Positions 38,595 through 52,396 of a DNA stretch of 64,000 nucleotides are shown here, piece after piece (position 1 is the stretch's first letter; each line of letters begins with the position of its first letter). Below the pieces are notes generated by a model, which saw only the letters and a program-made list of their open reading frames with translations, was not told the origin of the DNA and searched no databases. Source of the DNA: Crotophaga sulcirostris. Taxonomy: Eukaryota > Chordata > Aves > Cuculiformes > Crotophagidae. The position numbers and the translations under genes were made by a program. The stretch lies in NCBI GenBank assembly GCA_013397455.1, contig VYZB01000120.1:269195-333194 (forward strand). Direction: 5' to 3'.

Positions 38595-38896
38595 TTACAA
38601 GAAAAAAACCACCTACTTTATTTAAAAATAAATTTAGGTGATAACCAGTAATAAGAAGAAACTAAAGTTACTTTGAAAAGGATAAGCAGGCTAGAAACCA
38701 CCAAGCAATCTGAAGGCTTGGGAACAGTTCACGTCATTCATTAACATCACTTTGAATCACCAGTCACGCGGAGCCAGTTTCTCTTTTCTGACGCTCTCGC
38801 AGGGACGACCTTTGTGAGTCTGTCCAGCAGGTGGCTTTAATCCTCTTTCAGACGTGTACAAACCCATCCAGTGAAGTTCCTTCACACAGAAAACCA
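38595..38896 (-). other. UBAC2: UBAC2 3' untranslated region (minimum estimate)
   Basis: Sequence left of the stop codon should be the UBAC2 3' UTR. The first good minus-strand polyadenylation hexamer, AATAAA (TTTATT on the plus strand), lies at 38617-38622, giving a UTR of about 300 bases if used. A second candidate is at 38149-38154. There is no transcript evidence here, so the end is an inference. Confidence 0.5.
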
Positions 38897-39004
38897 TCAG
38901 TGCTGCAGTAGAAAATTAGTAGCTACATTTAAGTCATTATTTGAAGCCCTCAGAGCTTCTAGAGCATCTCCTCTGGAAAATCCCATTTCCATAAGTCGTG
39001 CAAC
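38897..39004 (-). CDS. UBAC2: UBAC2 terminal coding exon (C-terminal UBA domain and stop)
   Basis: Reading leftward from 39004, 35 codons and a TGA (38899-38897) encode the end of UBAC2. The exon begins VARLMEMGFSRGDALEAL and ends in NFLLQH. MGF is the signature loop of a ubiquitin-associated (UBA) three-helix domain, and the LLQH end is the normal C-terminus of this protein. The acceptor is CAG at 39007-39005. The exon is phase 0 and joins the preceding exon's VSEEQ, so the UBA domain is split across the intron. UBAC2 is an ER-membrane rhomboid-like pseudoprotease known to bind FAF2/UBXD8 and act in ER-associated degradation. Conservation is near complete with the mammalian protein as I remember it, so this is a functional exon, not a pseudogene. 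Confidence 0.97.
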   Translation of the reverse strand, partial: VARLMEMGFSRGDALEALRASNNDLNVATNFLLQH

Positions 39005-42000
39005 CTGGAAAAGAAATAACACTGCTTTAAACCCAGAGTTTTATTCACACTCTGTGCACATCAGTGACGTTAACAGTGTCAGAGATCACTTTTCCACTGC
39101 TCAGGCTGTTCAAAAGCGTACCTTTCCAGCGAGTAAGCAAGCATGGTTATGCACTATCTCAAAGATGTATTTGGGACAGCGTGCTTGAAAACACTGCCGC
39201 AGAGATGACTGCTTTCTGATATTTTATTCAAAACCAACTTTTTGTTAGAAGTGCCACGCCTGTATTTCCTAGACTGTCCAGTTTTGAAAGAAGAGTAAAA
39301 TAGAAAGTACGGCATGACACGTTAACAACTACAATCTGACCTTGAGGCTTGTTGCCCTCGGCAAGGACAGGACATCAAGAACCCAACACCAACCAAAATA
39401 TGGAATTTTACAGCAGATGCAAAAACCTGTCCAGACATCTTTAGCTCTGCTTTTCTTGGAAAGACCTGTTTCCCTAGAGGGCATTCAAGACTTCAAAACT
39501 ATTCATTCTAGGTGGTTTTTAAAATAAATCTGAAAGCCCTAAAACAGAGGCAGTGCAATACTTAAATGGGTTCAGTAAAATTCTTGGAAGGACTCTGCAT
39601 CTTCTCAAAACAGTGTAAGTTAATGACTTTTGATGGAAGAACTACCTGGGAAAGGGCACACTGAGACACTGACTTTGGTAACCAATAACCACTTGACCAC
39701 CCCTTTTTATAATATCAGGTACTCGACATCTAACCTGTTTGCTCTGTGCTAACAGATATTTAAATTACACATAAAAATAAATGTAAGCATAACCAAATTC
39801 AATTTATGGTTAAATTCCAATCTAAAGTACATTTAAAATCTACAATTCTCAATTAGGTATGACCAAAAGTCACAATGTAACTCACTTTTATAGGTAATCT
39901 TCCAGACAGGGAGGGGAAACAAGGCGTACAGGGAGCGGCACGTAAAATTAACTGTGGCCACTGGCATTCCCTACCTTTCTCTAAATGGCCTGTGACCAGA
40001 CACCATAGCTCCTGAACCTGGAAGTCCTGGGCTACAGAAGCTGTCTGAGAGCTACCCCTGCTCCTCCTCTGCTTGTATGGAGCCTGCAGAAGCAGCAGTG
40101 AAGCAGAGGCTGTTTACACCTCAGGAGGACTCTTCCCAGGGTGCAAGAGCAGTGTGCATCAATATTGAAAGTACTTTAAATGCCTTTTAAAAGAAAGGTG
40201 CCATTAAAAGCAACTTCCCCTTCCTTTCAGTGTTTTTAATCTTCTCTGCTTTGGTGGCTTACTGAGAAATACACTACCACACTATGGTGGGGGTCCTCAT
40301 TCTCCTTATCTAAATAGACCATTACAAACCACTTGAAAATGGTTACCTGGGCTGTCACAATATCAAATACAGCACCAAAAATTTCTGTGCATTTCACAGA
40401 ATCATAGAATGGTTTTGGTTGGAAAAGACCTTTAAGATCATTGAGCCCAACCATCGCTCCAGTCCTGCTAAGTCCACCACTAGACTATGCCCTCAAGTAC
40501 GACATCTACTCATCTTCTAAACAACTCCAGGGATGGTGACTCAACCACCTCCCTGGGTAGCCTGGTCCAATGCTTGACAGCCCTTTCAGTAAAGAAATTC
40601 CTCCTAATACCCAAACCAAATCTCCCTGGTCCATCTTGAAGCCATTTCCCTCTTTTCTCCCCCTACAACTCAACGTCGGTTTCTCACCTTGTAGACAGCG
40701 AAATGAATTGCTACTTTTGACACCTCTGCAACAATAGTTTAGCTGCAAACTGGATTTCATAACCTAAAGCTTTCTAAAGTTTGCTCGGTCTGATTTTTTG
40801 TCTAAGATTGTGGTTTTTATGAGAAAAAGGGCAGGCAGTGGAATAAAAGCTAACCACAGAAATACATTTGAGAAGAAAGGTTTTTACCGTAGTTGCCATG
40901 AATTCTAACCTTAGGAGGTGGTGGATGGAATTGCAATGTTCCCATTTACAGAAACATCCAGCAAGCATCACAGGGAACAGATTGTAACAACAAAAAGTTC
41001 TCTATATCTGAGTATATTTTAACCACAGGAACTGAATCCAGCTCCAGGAAATAGGGTTGTGTACTAGTAACAATAATTTAAGGTGCTAAAAACCCGCAAG
41101 AAATGCAGAGATTTTTTGCACCAAAGCATTGCAAATGCTTGCAAATTTTAATCTGAAGAACAGAAGAAAGCCTTGCATTTCTGTCGTTCTAAGACAACTT
41201 GTACTGTTGTTAGTACAGTCCTGAGAAACAGCCCAGCAGGTTTGCAGTCAAAACCACTGGTGCAGTTACAGTTTTAAGCATTCTGAACATCATCTAACAT
41301 TGAATCAAAACTAGAATTCAGATCATAGCAAAGATTTCTGGTTGGGACAATCTCATTTGAAGCTAACTAGAAATGACAGTGTGGTGCTAACAAGTGTTAA
41401 CTTATCCCCATTAGACAGGACAAAGGGAAAGAAAAATTCACCCCTAAAACCTACACTTGTTCAAGGGTAGCAGAGCTGTTAAGACTATAAAATGGCAAAC
41501 ACAGCTAACTGCAGACAGGCTACAACCTGGAGAACTTGACTGTGTGTAATAAATCCTGAACACAGAAACAGGACTAATATTAAATTCTTAAATTTCCTAG
41601 TAAATCCTCTCTTCTGAGAATAAAACTGTTAACAAAAGTCTGAAAGTCTAAATCCATACAATAACTCTAAATCTATACTTGGCAGAAAAGACACAAAATT
41701 CTCTGTGGCATCAGTATGTGAAATTGGTCAACCCCATCCTTGAGCAAAACATCCAAGTTTTAGACCAAGCACGTGTTGCAGCCCACAGTTGGCGTAACAT
41801 TCTTATTTCCAAAAATTACATGAGTGAATTGGAAACTTAAGCTGTAGACCTCAGTGAAGGAAGACTTGCATGTCTACAAGACAAATAATGAAATCTATTT
41901 GGCGTTCTTCCTTCTTTGAAACATTTATCTTATCAGATTTGAATAGCCTCCACTAGAGAAACGGTCTCGTCTTTCAACAGAAAAGACAAAGCCAGTTATA

Positions 42001-42204
42001 CATAAAAGTAGAAACTCCCAAGTTGGTTTGTAACTCTTGTTTGGATGACAATGACTATTTACTGCCTCTGTGTTGTGACCACTATCTGACATTCCGCTGC
42101 TATAGAGAACGTCTAAGAAACTGTGTCAACAGATAACAACAAATTAGTAGAGCTAATTCCTAAGCAATTTTTTTTATGCCACTTCAAAATAGAAAAATGT
42201 TTAC
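39005..42204 (-). other. UBAC2: Last intron of UBAC2
   Basis: A 3.2-kb AT-rich intron with GT..AG ends on the minus strand. It contains one minus-oriented CR1 tail at about 40394-40640. No other gene, tRNA-like structure or long reading frame was seen. Confidence 0.9.
40394..40640 (-). mobile_element. CR1 3' fragment in the last UBAC2 intron
   Basis: Begins CACAGAATCATAGAATGG, with the GGAAAAGACCTTTAAGATCA signature of the first tail class. The right end fades after the CATTTCCCTCTTTTC block. It lies in the same orientation as UBAC2. Confidence 0.88.
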
Positions 42205-42327
42205 CTGCTCTTCAGAAACCTCGGTAGGTGGAGGTGTGTCTTGTTCAGACGGGCGCTGATCTTGATAATTCGCATTATGTCTATGACGTAAAGGAGGAAA
42301 CAGTCTATTCCAGTTAATCATTCCATC
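42205..42327 (-). CDS. UBAC2: UBAC2 penultimate coding exon (linker before the UBA domain)
   Basis: A 123-base, 41-codon, phase-0 exon. It starts DGMINWNRLFPPLRHRH and ends TPPPTEVSEEQ. The acceptor is TTTCAG at 42333-42328 and the donor GT lies at 42204-42203. It encodes the cytosolic linker between the rhomboid-like membrane domain and the UBA domain. The MINWNRLFPPLR block is a strongly conserved UBAC2 signature; the following proline- and glutamine-rich stretch is the more variable part of the family. Splice phase matches both neighbouring exons, giving an uninterrupted reading frame. Confidence 0.97.
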
Positions 42328-45104
42328 CTGAAACCAGACACCACTGTCAGTCTTTGCAAAAAGAACTACAGATATTTTTAAACAATAAGATCATCCATCC
42401 TGCATAATATGAAAGGCAAATCTTCGGGTAAAATACTTCGTTTTAAACAACAAAAACTGCCGCAGTCTCTTACAAAGTAAAATTAGGACCGGTTACTGTT
42501 TTACTAGTTATTAGAAGTAATTAAGGGAAAGTGCTAATAGAAGGAGGAAAGAATGTTTCACATCCATTATGAAAGATCTGGTTCACTACAGTGCCAGATT
42601 TCTGAGGCTGAAGGCTCTGGTCTCTTTGTCGGTAGGGATTTACCTAGCAAGAAATGCAAGAGAGAGTCCTGCAAGTGCTTTGCTGCTGGGGTTAACCAGG
42701 GAAAAAGAGTGCAAGAAATAAGTTGCGGGGGGAGAAGCAACAATGGATTCTCAGGGCATCAGCAAAACTACATCAGGAAACTCGTACCAAACCTAACGTT
42801 CAGGATACCTGTGATCTCCCTGCAAATGATTACTTCTGTGACACCAATGTGACAGCTGCAGATGCACAGCCCACCTCACCTAACTTCTACATATTAAATA
42901 CCATTGCAAAATGCGGCCGTACTTCAGTGCCAACATATTTTGCAACTACATATTAATAATACAAATACACAACAGTAAAGTATGTATGGTGTAGATCACA
43001 GAACTGAAACTTTCTTTCAACAGTCAAGCTCCAAGTCGTGTACGTAAGACATTTTGAATATAATGTGCAAATATTAAAGTACAAGCTTTATAATTGTCCA
43101 GAAATAAACCAATTCATTTTATTAGCTTAAAAAAAACATTTTTAAGGAAACCTGTATCACACCAAAACCACACGCCCTGCAAGCAGTGAAGAAGAGCAAA
43201 CCCAAGATCTCTCTTTTCTATACAATTTGTTTAAACATCTTTTGCACTTTGTGTTGTCTTTTTCCTCCTCCGCTGCTCCCTCTGTTACTATGGAGAAGAA
43301 CCCCCTCCCTTTTTTTCCTGTATATATAGGACATGGACTTCCTTCCTCTAGTTGCTCTATTTTAGCTCTATACCGTTGTTTCTCAGAAGACCTTCCTCTT
43401 AAGACAGCTTTTTCTTTTCTCTTTCAGTGAGGGCTCTTCCTGCCTTTATGTACCCCGAGAACATTAAATGCTCTCTGCTCAATCAGATCGTCAGCAGCTA
43501 AACCTGTTCCTAGACAAAAAAAGTTTTCCTGTCCTTTCCTTTGTTTTCTTCCTTTCTCTCCAGAGGAGACCCAATCAGCCCAGACACCACAGGGGGCAGT
43601 GCAATAGCACACTTAAAAAAGCATCTAGGGAGACAACAAGATTTGAAACACTTGCTTGTAAATTGTTCCGGTCCCTTATACAAGAGTGCATTTTTTCCCT
43701 ACGAAGGTGTGCAATAAATAGAAGTCATCACTGGTTTTCAAGACATAGTTTCCACTCTTAGTGATTTTGAATTTAGAAAATTATTAGGTAGTTACTATTC
43801 TGCACACTGTATAAAACATTTGCTTAAAGTCAAGAGGTTTTAACCAAATGATTCTGTATAAGCCTTCCATACAATGTAGTGTAGTAAAAAGGAGAATTGA
43901 TTTGTAGTTTAAACGCAGACAGGGATGTCAGACCTTCTGCTGACACCACCATACTACTCCGTCTGTGGTCTTGGAAAAGCACATCCTGTACTTCCCCATC
44001 TATAATTTCGCCCAACTCAGAATTACGTTGAGTTTTAATTCATTAACTCTGAATTCCCCAAAATCTACCGAGTTCTATAGTTTGGCAAGAATGCTGCACT
44101 AATGCTGTTTTGCCTGGGTTTAGTTCTTTTGAAAAGACCTGAGGGGGAGAAAATAATACATCCAAGTGTCATACACATTAAATCAGTGAATTGGAAAACG
44201 CTAACAGGACTATGACACATTTTCTTCACAGAATAACATGTACGAAATACAAAACCTCCAATAAATGAATTAATTTAGCATGATTCCAGTGTATCTGAAG
44301 ACTGAAATAAATGTACATGTCTCACTGTGCCCTCAGCTTTACTACCAAGCTGGCTGTTCTAGTCTGGTTTTGCTCTTGTTTACCTCCTTACCCTAAACTT
44401 ACAACACATTTTAAATTAATGAATACAGAATTCATTACTTGCAGTGAAAAAACAGAGATTCCTTACTAAGTTAACTATTTAGTTTTGAAGGTTTACAGCA
44501 GATATCTTGATAAACTGTAGATACAGACTGATGTACTCCGAAGAGTTCTATGTGAGGACTACTCACACTTTCCCAGAAATAACAGAGTAGGCAAATTAGA
44601 TCAAAATGGTTGAGAAAAGATCTTTTTTCCGTTGCCCTCAGAATATTACAATTACCTTTGAAAACTGTAACAAACATAACCCATCAGTTCTTAACTGTAT
44701 TAACAAGGTAAGAATACCCAACACACAGCACCAATAAGTATTAAAGGCTGAAACTCTTAATAGTATGTGAACACTGATGTTTAGGATTAATCCCAACACT
44801 TCTCCTCTGTGTATTATTTTATAAACTGCACTAAAACCAGGCACATTATACTTCTTGATCCTTAACTGTAAGACAATTGTTTCCTTTCACAGACATGCCT
44901 ATAATTATATGATGGACATGCACAAAGTCAGATTCAAAAGAACCAGGACTCAGGGAACTGCAGAGGGAATTATGGGACTGATAAAAGGAGTCAATCCCAG
45001 AGAGCAAAAGTAAGAAAAAATCTGGAAGTGTATCTTATGTCTTGGATCCACAGAAGATCAAGGCCATGGATTTCCAGTGTGGATGGTGACGGCGTAAAGA
45101 CAGA

Positions 45105-45190
45105 CAACCTTAACTATCACTGGCACGGGGGGTGGAACTGGATGATCTTTAAGGTCCCTTCCAACCCAAACCATTCTATGATCCTATGAT
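45105..45190 (+). mobile_element. CR1 3' tail fragment in a UBAC2 intron
   Basis: A short copy with GGAACTGGATGATCTTTAAG and the tail TTCTATGATCCTATGAT. Second tail class. Confidence 0.87.
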
Positions 45191-48100
45191 CCAAGTGAGA
45201 AGAACAAGGCAAGTCCAGTGACAGCAACCATGGTCTGCCAAAAGTCCAGATTGCCAGGCAGATGTAAGACCCAGCCTAGATGTCAAGTCAGTGAGCAGGG
45301 AGGGAGATACGTCGGTTAGCAGATGTGTATCCACAAAGCTCAGCAAGGACCAAGGGCAAGGATCTGAACTCAAAAGCAACTCCCAGTCGAAGTCGGTGAG
45401 GCCCCAACAAGGCTTCCTACAGGTATTTCTAACCACAGCGCGCTCTCACACAAGTCTGCTCTGAGGCTAAACAGCTGTACTGCATCAGAGCCGGTCCTCA
45501 GCACAGGTAGCAAAACCCCCAGAGAACCTCTTGGTGCACTTGAGTCCTGTCGTAAACCCAACGCCTTCCTCCATTCAGTGCTCTGGGACAGTTGCCACTT
45601 GTCAGGTTACCTATGCAAAGGTAAGATTTCTTGTTGGCGACTGCTTCCTTAGTCCAATTTTTCCATGTCCAGTGGTGTGAAAGCTAGAAGATTTACCAGA
45701 GAAAAAGGATTCCCCTCACCCCCAATTTAATTCCTCCATTGCTTTGTTTCTGCCGCAGAATGAGAGGCTCAAGGCGACCTTCTCTGCTTATGCCCTGAAA
45801 ACAGCACCAAGCTCACTGTAGTCAAGAGGCAGAAGGTTCCCATCAACTTATATGCACTGGTCCCAGTTCCTGCAGTGGGATGCTATGAAGAACTTCTAGT
45901 CTCCATTGCCAGCTGTCATACTTGTTTTCATGACGTTAATCAGAAATTCTGGTTTGGAAGTCCTGACTGCTGCCCTACTAGAGAGAGACAAGCACCGAAA
46001 ATCTCAAACTGTCACTCATAAAAATACTTTGTACACAATGTGGTGACTGGGCCCTTATTTCTGTCCACAAAAGTGTCTTCCACGTGTCACCAGGAAAAAC
46101 ACTTGATAAAAAGACTGCTTCATTAATTATTTGTCTAGAAGGGTGATGGACACACATAAGGATAGCCGGTAAGCCTTTTCCCTCCCCTTACTCCTATACT
46201 GTAATTTTTTAACTAAATAAAAATTCATTTTCTTTTGGTTTAGCAGTGCAAAAACTGGGTGAATTGGTCAACTGCAAATTCTTCGTTACTGAATACGAGA
46301 TAATCATACCGAGGAGACCATTTCATTGGTCTCTGGCAAACCACTACTACCAGTGCATTAGGAGGACACGGGGGATGTTGGAACATCTGTTAGAGAAAGA
46401 CAACAAACCAGTCACAAGTTTAGGTGACCAAAGAATGAGATTTAGGAATGGATTAGATTAAGGGAATGGGAAGATGGCAGTTCTTTATTGCAGAAAGGGT
46501 TTTAAGGACATGCCATATCGATGACATTCTTGGAGAGCTGCCAGGGCTTTACGTACCGAAGCTGTGCCATATGAGGTCACATCCTTGATGTCTTTTTTTT
46601 GTTTTGGGCTGTGTTTTTTTAATGGTGTCTGGGACAATACTGTTTACAAAGAAAAAAATATCCTCCTTTCCTGCAAAGTAAGGAAGAGATATTCCTGCCA
46701 GTCTAGAGCAAGCAAATGTCTCTGACTGTACAGCTTGCTAAAACCCCATTTATGCCATTTCTTTTCAAGTAATCTCCCTCTTCTCTTTCTGAAAAGGTGG
46801 CTCTACCTGTTTCCCATATACATACCTGTGTCACAGCATATTTTGTAAAAGCACTTCTTATCCAAACTTTACAGTTGAAAATGTTGTATTATGGACAAGA
46901 AACAAATATCCATTTAAGTAGATGTCACAACTGTACAATTTTAACTGGATTATTTTAAAAAGCAATGAAAAGAAAATGTTCTATAGAAGTCCTCTTGAAA
47001 GTGATGCATGCGGTTAAGATATTTTGATAATCTTATCTTATGTACATGGTTAATGCCAACTCGCCATCTGTTTGCACAAACAGGAAGCACCTCCTGATAT
47101 CTGTCCTGTTCACCTTTTCTTAACATAACAACCGCAACGAAAGAAAAAAAAAGGAAACTGCTTTGCATTTCATATTTTAAAGTAACATTTTTGAAGTCTC
47201 CTACTCTGCATAGGAGCCATTACTTGGTACAGACATAAATATTGTTTTATATCTTTCATAGAATGCTTAATTTTAAAAAACATTTTGTACTGAAAGCAAA
47301 ATGTGCCTATTTGCTTTTCAGACATAATTTTTTCTACAAATTATTGACTCCAAACTGCACATACTGAGGATAAAAAAAAGAGAGAACGCGTAGCCATGAA
47401 TGATGCAATGATACCTGCTGCCCTGGTATCTGAATACTATGTAAGAAAGATCAATGGAAGCGGTGGAATTTCCAGTAAATGTATTCAAATGTCTAGTCTG
47501 CCTCTTTTTGTAAAGACAAAACTCTTCTGGTTTTTTTTTGGTCAGGTATTTTTTATTGGTTTTTTTTCTTTACTTTAATAATTTCCTTTTTTTGAAAGGG
47601 GATAGGGATGTAACAGTGTTACTGTTGTGAGCATCATTCTTAACAATGGAAAGAATTTTTCACCAAGGAAAGTACTCCCAACAGTCTCTAATGATATTCC
47701 AGTTTCCTCTGGAAATTTATCCTACAGACAAGCCCCTTTGGCCAACAGGCTCTGTCTCCAACTCTTAGCTGCTGCATCCTGAACTTTGATGCCGGCATTG
47801 TCCCAGAGGAGGCTCATGTGTCACAGAAATTCTGAAATCCACATGTGGTCTTTTCAGAAGCCTGGTCAGCTATTTCCTTTGAAATCTAGGAGGAACACCT
47901 TAATCTGGCCTCTGAAGCCGTGTGAGAGACAATAGAAGGGATTTTAGCACAGGCACAATGCCTTCATAGTACCAGAAGCCAGAAATACCAAAAGGCAGGC
48001 ATATCTCCTCCTTGGAGGTGGAGTGGGAATGCCTGCCTTCGCTGCTGCATGCAAGGGAGATGCAGAGAGTTGTGAGTGCTTCCTTGCACACTTGTGCAGG

Positions 48101-48361
48101 CCCTTGTAGACCACTGCTTGTCACACAAGCCAGGAAGGGGTGCCATTATTTGACTCAGAGACACAACCGGCTGGCAGTACAGGAAGAGCTGTGTAGCTGC
48201 TCCCAAAAACTGGAGGTTGGCTCAGAACACTGTAAGAGTCAGACTACTCTGTGTTTAACCTGTTACAGTAAGGGTAAACACCTGTTTTGTGCCAAACTGT
48301 GCATCACTGTAACATTGACTTTCCAGTACTGCCATGATGCAGTAATTCAGCCAGAAAATTA

Positions 48362-48982
48362 TCATAGAATCACAGAACGGTTTGGGTTGGAAGAGACCTT
48401 AAAGATCATCCAGTTCCAACCCCCCTGCCATGGGCAGGGACACCTCCCACCAGACCAGGCTGCTCAACGCCCCATCCAACCTGGCCTTGAACACCTCCAA
48501 GGGAGGGGGCATCCACAGCTTTCCTGGGCAACCTGTGCCAGTGCGTCACCACCCTCATTGTGAAGAATTTCTTCCTAATGTCTAATCTAAATCTCCCCCC
48601 TTTCAGTTTAAAGCCATTCCCCCTCATCCTATCACTACTTGCCCTTGTAAAAAGCCCCTCCCCAGCTTTCTTGTAGGCCCCTTTCAGGTACTGGAAGGCC
48701 ACTATAACGTCTCCCTGGAGCCTTTTCTTCTCCAGGCTAAACAACCCCAACTCTCTCAGCATGTCCTCATAGGAGAGGTGTTCCAGCCCTCTGATCATCT
48801 TTGTAGCCCTCCTCTGGACCTATTCCAACAGTTCCACATCCTTCTTATGTTGGGGATTCCAGAACTGGACACAGTGTTCCAGGTGGGGTCTCAACGAGAG
48901 TCGAGTAGAGGGGGAGAATCACCTCCTTCGACCTACTGGCCACGCTGCTTTTGATGCAGCGCAGGACGTGGCTGGCATCACA
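48362..48982 (-). mobile_element. CR1 LINE 3' fragment in a UBAC2 intron
   Basis: About 620 bases, one of the better preserved second-class copies. It starts TCATAGAATCACAGAACGG and extends through the 3' UTR to the end of ORF2 (GCAGGACGTGGCTGGCATC). A 130-codon minus-strand frame and part of a 183-codon plus-strand frame fall inside it and are CR1 sequence. Confidence 0.92.
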
Positions 48983-49549
48983 TGCGAAGAAGAAAGAAGA
49001 TATTTTGTCTCAAGCAGAAAGCAAAAGATGGAATTTTTGGGAACTGATGCTATTCATTCGTTTAGCATTAGGGGAGCATGGAGCACAATTCTCAGACTTT
49101 TTTTGCACTGATAAATAGGGATTTAGATTTCCCCTAGGCAGTAGAGGCAGGTCTTCAACTACTTTTTCAAAGTGCTTTTCCAAACTTCCCAGCTTCACTC
49201 TTGCTCTTCATCCAAAGTGGGTTCTTGCTGTTGCTGTGACATCGCACATATGGTCATGGCTACATCAGTTGAAAAGAGGCGTCAACGGCGTACTATTGAC
49301 AGTGGGGCTCGTCGCTTTTTCCCCACAGAAATCTCAGTTATATATTGAAAAGTAAGTTCCCGTTATTAAAAATTAATCTTTATAACTGAGTGCCTTCTGA
49401 GAGGTGAAGCTGTCAATTGTAATCAGCACCTGAATTTTAAAGAAATGACATGTTTTGGAGCTGTTTTTACACTGGGCTTTCAACACTTGCTGAGCGAGAT
49501 GATGGGGTGGGGTGGTCAAGTACTGAAGGCAGGTCTATCAGAATATTAT

Positions 49550-49625
49550 CCCCAACATAAGAAGGATATGGTACTGTTGGAATGGGTTTAGAGGAGGGCC
49601 ACAAAGATGATTGCTGGTGCAATAG
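49550..49625 (+). mobile_element. CR1 internal fragment
   Basis: About 75 bases matching the CAACATAAGAAGGATATGG to GGGCCACAAAGATGATTG part of other copies, without a tail. Both ends are truncated. Confidence 0.7.
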
Positions 49626-52277
49626 TTCAATGTGTGAGCAAGATTCTACTGAGGAGTAGGAGTCAGAGACAGCCTTGTTACTGTGGCTGTTAATGAGACA
49701 CATTCAGCTTATTCTAGTAGTACTGCTAGTGTCTGTCAGCTTGCGGAACTACTGATTTCCATTAAAAAGACAGAAAAATAAAGTGGTAGGCTGTAGAGGG
49801 AAGTCATAAACTGTTCATTACCTAGAACAGCACCCTGGAAATTCAATATTTTTAATTTCACACTTGGAATACCTGAAAAAAAGTTATTCAGGAAAAAAAA
49901 GAAAACAGATATATCTAAACAGCAGTGGGTTATCAGCTACTGCAAATAGGGTATTGAAAGGAAACAGTAAAAACCCAAAGAGTTCACACATGCTAACATC
50001 AGCAGTATATGCAGTTTTTATACTCAACAACCTCTAAGAGTAAAGCTCACCCTTTGAAATAAAAAAGGTTAATTCTCAACACAAAGAAAACAGTATTAAA
50101 CAATTTCAGAGAATAATCAAGCTTTGAAAATGCCAGAAGAGCACCAAAAATCAAAGGATGAGTTAAAAACTCACTGAGGTCTGAAGGAGAAGACACAGTT
50201 TTCTCTACAAAAATAAAAGCTGTCTGTGATTTCGAAAAGGCCTGAGGTGTGTCCACACATGTACAACAACATGCAGAGGAAGAGAAAGATGAAGAAATAC
50301 TAACTCTAAATTTAGCCAAAATTATCATTGCTGCAGCATACATGCTCCAATCAGGGACTGAAATAAACCCGCAAATCAGTTCTTAGTTATCAGAATTCTT
50401 TAAAAATACGATGTCAGCTTTTGTACACACACATCTCAGGAGTCTGAGCTCAAATAACTTTTTTTATCCTACTGGTACCCTACGTATAGTTGTCTTTGAA
50501 CAATGCTCTATTATGTTGACTCAACTATGTCACAAAATCCCAAAGTAGCCTTAGGTAACACTGAGCAGTTGGAATGGAAACCTAATTACAGAAGAAGACT
50601 TTGCGTAGCGTTTGGCTGAAAATCTCACCCGTTTATTCAGGTAAAGCAGTCTGCTAAATTCCTTTCTGACAATAGCATGTACCCCTGTGGAACAAAATAA
50701 ACAAGCTGCTTCCATCCTAAGTCCTAGCTGTGAGAATAAGAGTTTTTTATGGACCCAGCAATATATACAGGTTGCAGAAGCTCTTCAGGGTTCAAAACAT
50801 CTGTTTGAAGGATGTGTTGTTAATACTTGAACTTCTGAAGTTACTCAAGAAGACTTTGCCAAAGCGGCTGGTGGGAGAGCTAAAGAATATGCTGAGGTCT
50901 GGTTCTTACGCTTGTTTCAGAAGGCAGAAAGGGACTGTCTGGGAGCATTTTCACTGAGGGTTTTTTCCTACCATTGTGAATGAGGATAACATTCCTGAGA
51001 AGGAATTCTTGTGCCAGGAAAGGCTTTGCTCCATTAATCTATTTTTTCCCAAGGTCAGGAGTTTAGTGCTTAGACATAACCAGAAGGTAAATCAGTAACC
51101 TAGCCTCCCAGTTCTTAGTTGACAAAACGTGAAACTTGCCCATGTCTCAGGATATGAGAATCCCCATAACAATGCAGATACTCAGCGTGCCTACCCACAG
51201 AGCATCTCTCCAGTGTCCCTGGAGAAAGACATCTAATGAATAAACAATTAGAGGAAGTCACATTGTTATAGAAGAAGTCTGATCTTTGGAAGCAAAAGAA
51301 TCTCATCTAGCAACGCTGTGTGATATGCATCAAAGGAGAGTCTGGTCTCACTGAAAAGTAATCAGAATTGGAATAGAATACAAAAAGACAGAGAGGAAAG
51401 ACAAAATAAGCTTGAAGTGGAGGATGGAGCAGAAAAGAAGTAACAAAGTGAAGTTTTCATATATGGTTGTAGGCTTATCGCAGAGTCTGAAGCAACTTGG
51501 TAAAGCTCTTTTTTGAGCCAAGAAACTTAAGAGAAACCAAGAAGCAGGCAATACAGTGTCTTTAACATGCTCAGCACGAATGAAGGAATAAATGCTCTGG
51601 GGATACACAAAGAATTTTTTAAAGATGAAGGGACTGAGGTTCATATACTGTCCCCTCTGAATGGGCACAGGGATGAACACTCAAGGGAGAAGTGGTATTT
51701 AGTTGCCAACAGAAGGCGCTGACCACCTTTTCTGCACCTTTCCACTGCTTTCCACATATCCATCTTTAGTGACAACAGTGTTGTCAGCAGTACCTAGGCA
51801 CAGACTCCTCCCTTATCTATTTGCAATTTGTTTATCCACCAGCCTCCCTCCAAGTTTCTCAATAGGAAGTGAAAGTCAAGTTGACTCCCTGCTACCACAT
51901 CAGTGCACAGATGCGGCAGTTGCTTCCCTTTTCCCACCAGGGCTTTCATTTGGGTTACAGAAAGACAAACTTCAGAAAAATGATGGGAAATGAAAGAGAT
52001 CAAGAAATAGAACGGTCTGGAGAGGAAGACCAAAATGATCGTTGATACTGCAGTATTAAAAGGATAAAATAGTGCCAAAAACCCTCAACTACATCCTTTC
52101 TGAAGGACAGAAAGGGAAGAGGCATCTATTCCTAAAATCCTATGAGCTTCATGATGCATCAGCAAACGATTACTGGTGGTGAGACATGATGGGAGAGAAC
52201 TTCTCCCAGAGCAAAGAAGGGTGTTGTACAGAAGCAAACACAAAGTACGGGAAACAACAGAGATGAAGAGGAAGAGG

Positions 52278-52396
52278 TTGGATGGGATCTTGAGCAGTTG
52301 GTCTAGTAGGAGGTGTCTCTGCCCATGGCAGCGGGGTTGAAACTGGATGATCTTTAAAGTCCCTTCTAACCCAAACTGTTCTATGATTCTATGACT
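52278..52396 (+). mobile_element. CR1 3' tail fragment in a UBAC2 intron
   Basis: Contains the GCCCATGGCAGCGGGGTTG block and ends GTTCTATGATTCTATGACT. Second tail class. Confidence 0.9.

Noticed and set aside
48012..48563. 183-codon plus-strand frame
   Set aside because: Its right third is reverse-oriented CR1 sequence, and the left part has no domain and no splice or promoter support.
49280..49300. GGGGCTCGTC, reminiscent of a retroviral tRNA-Pro primer binding site
   Set aside because: There is no LTR on its left and no gag- or pol-like reading frame on its right; the match is short and probably chance.
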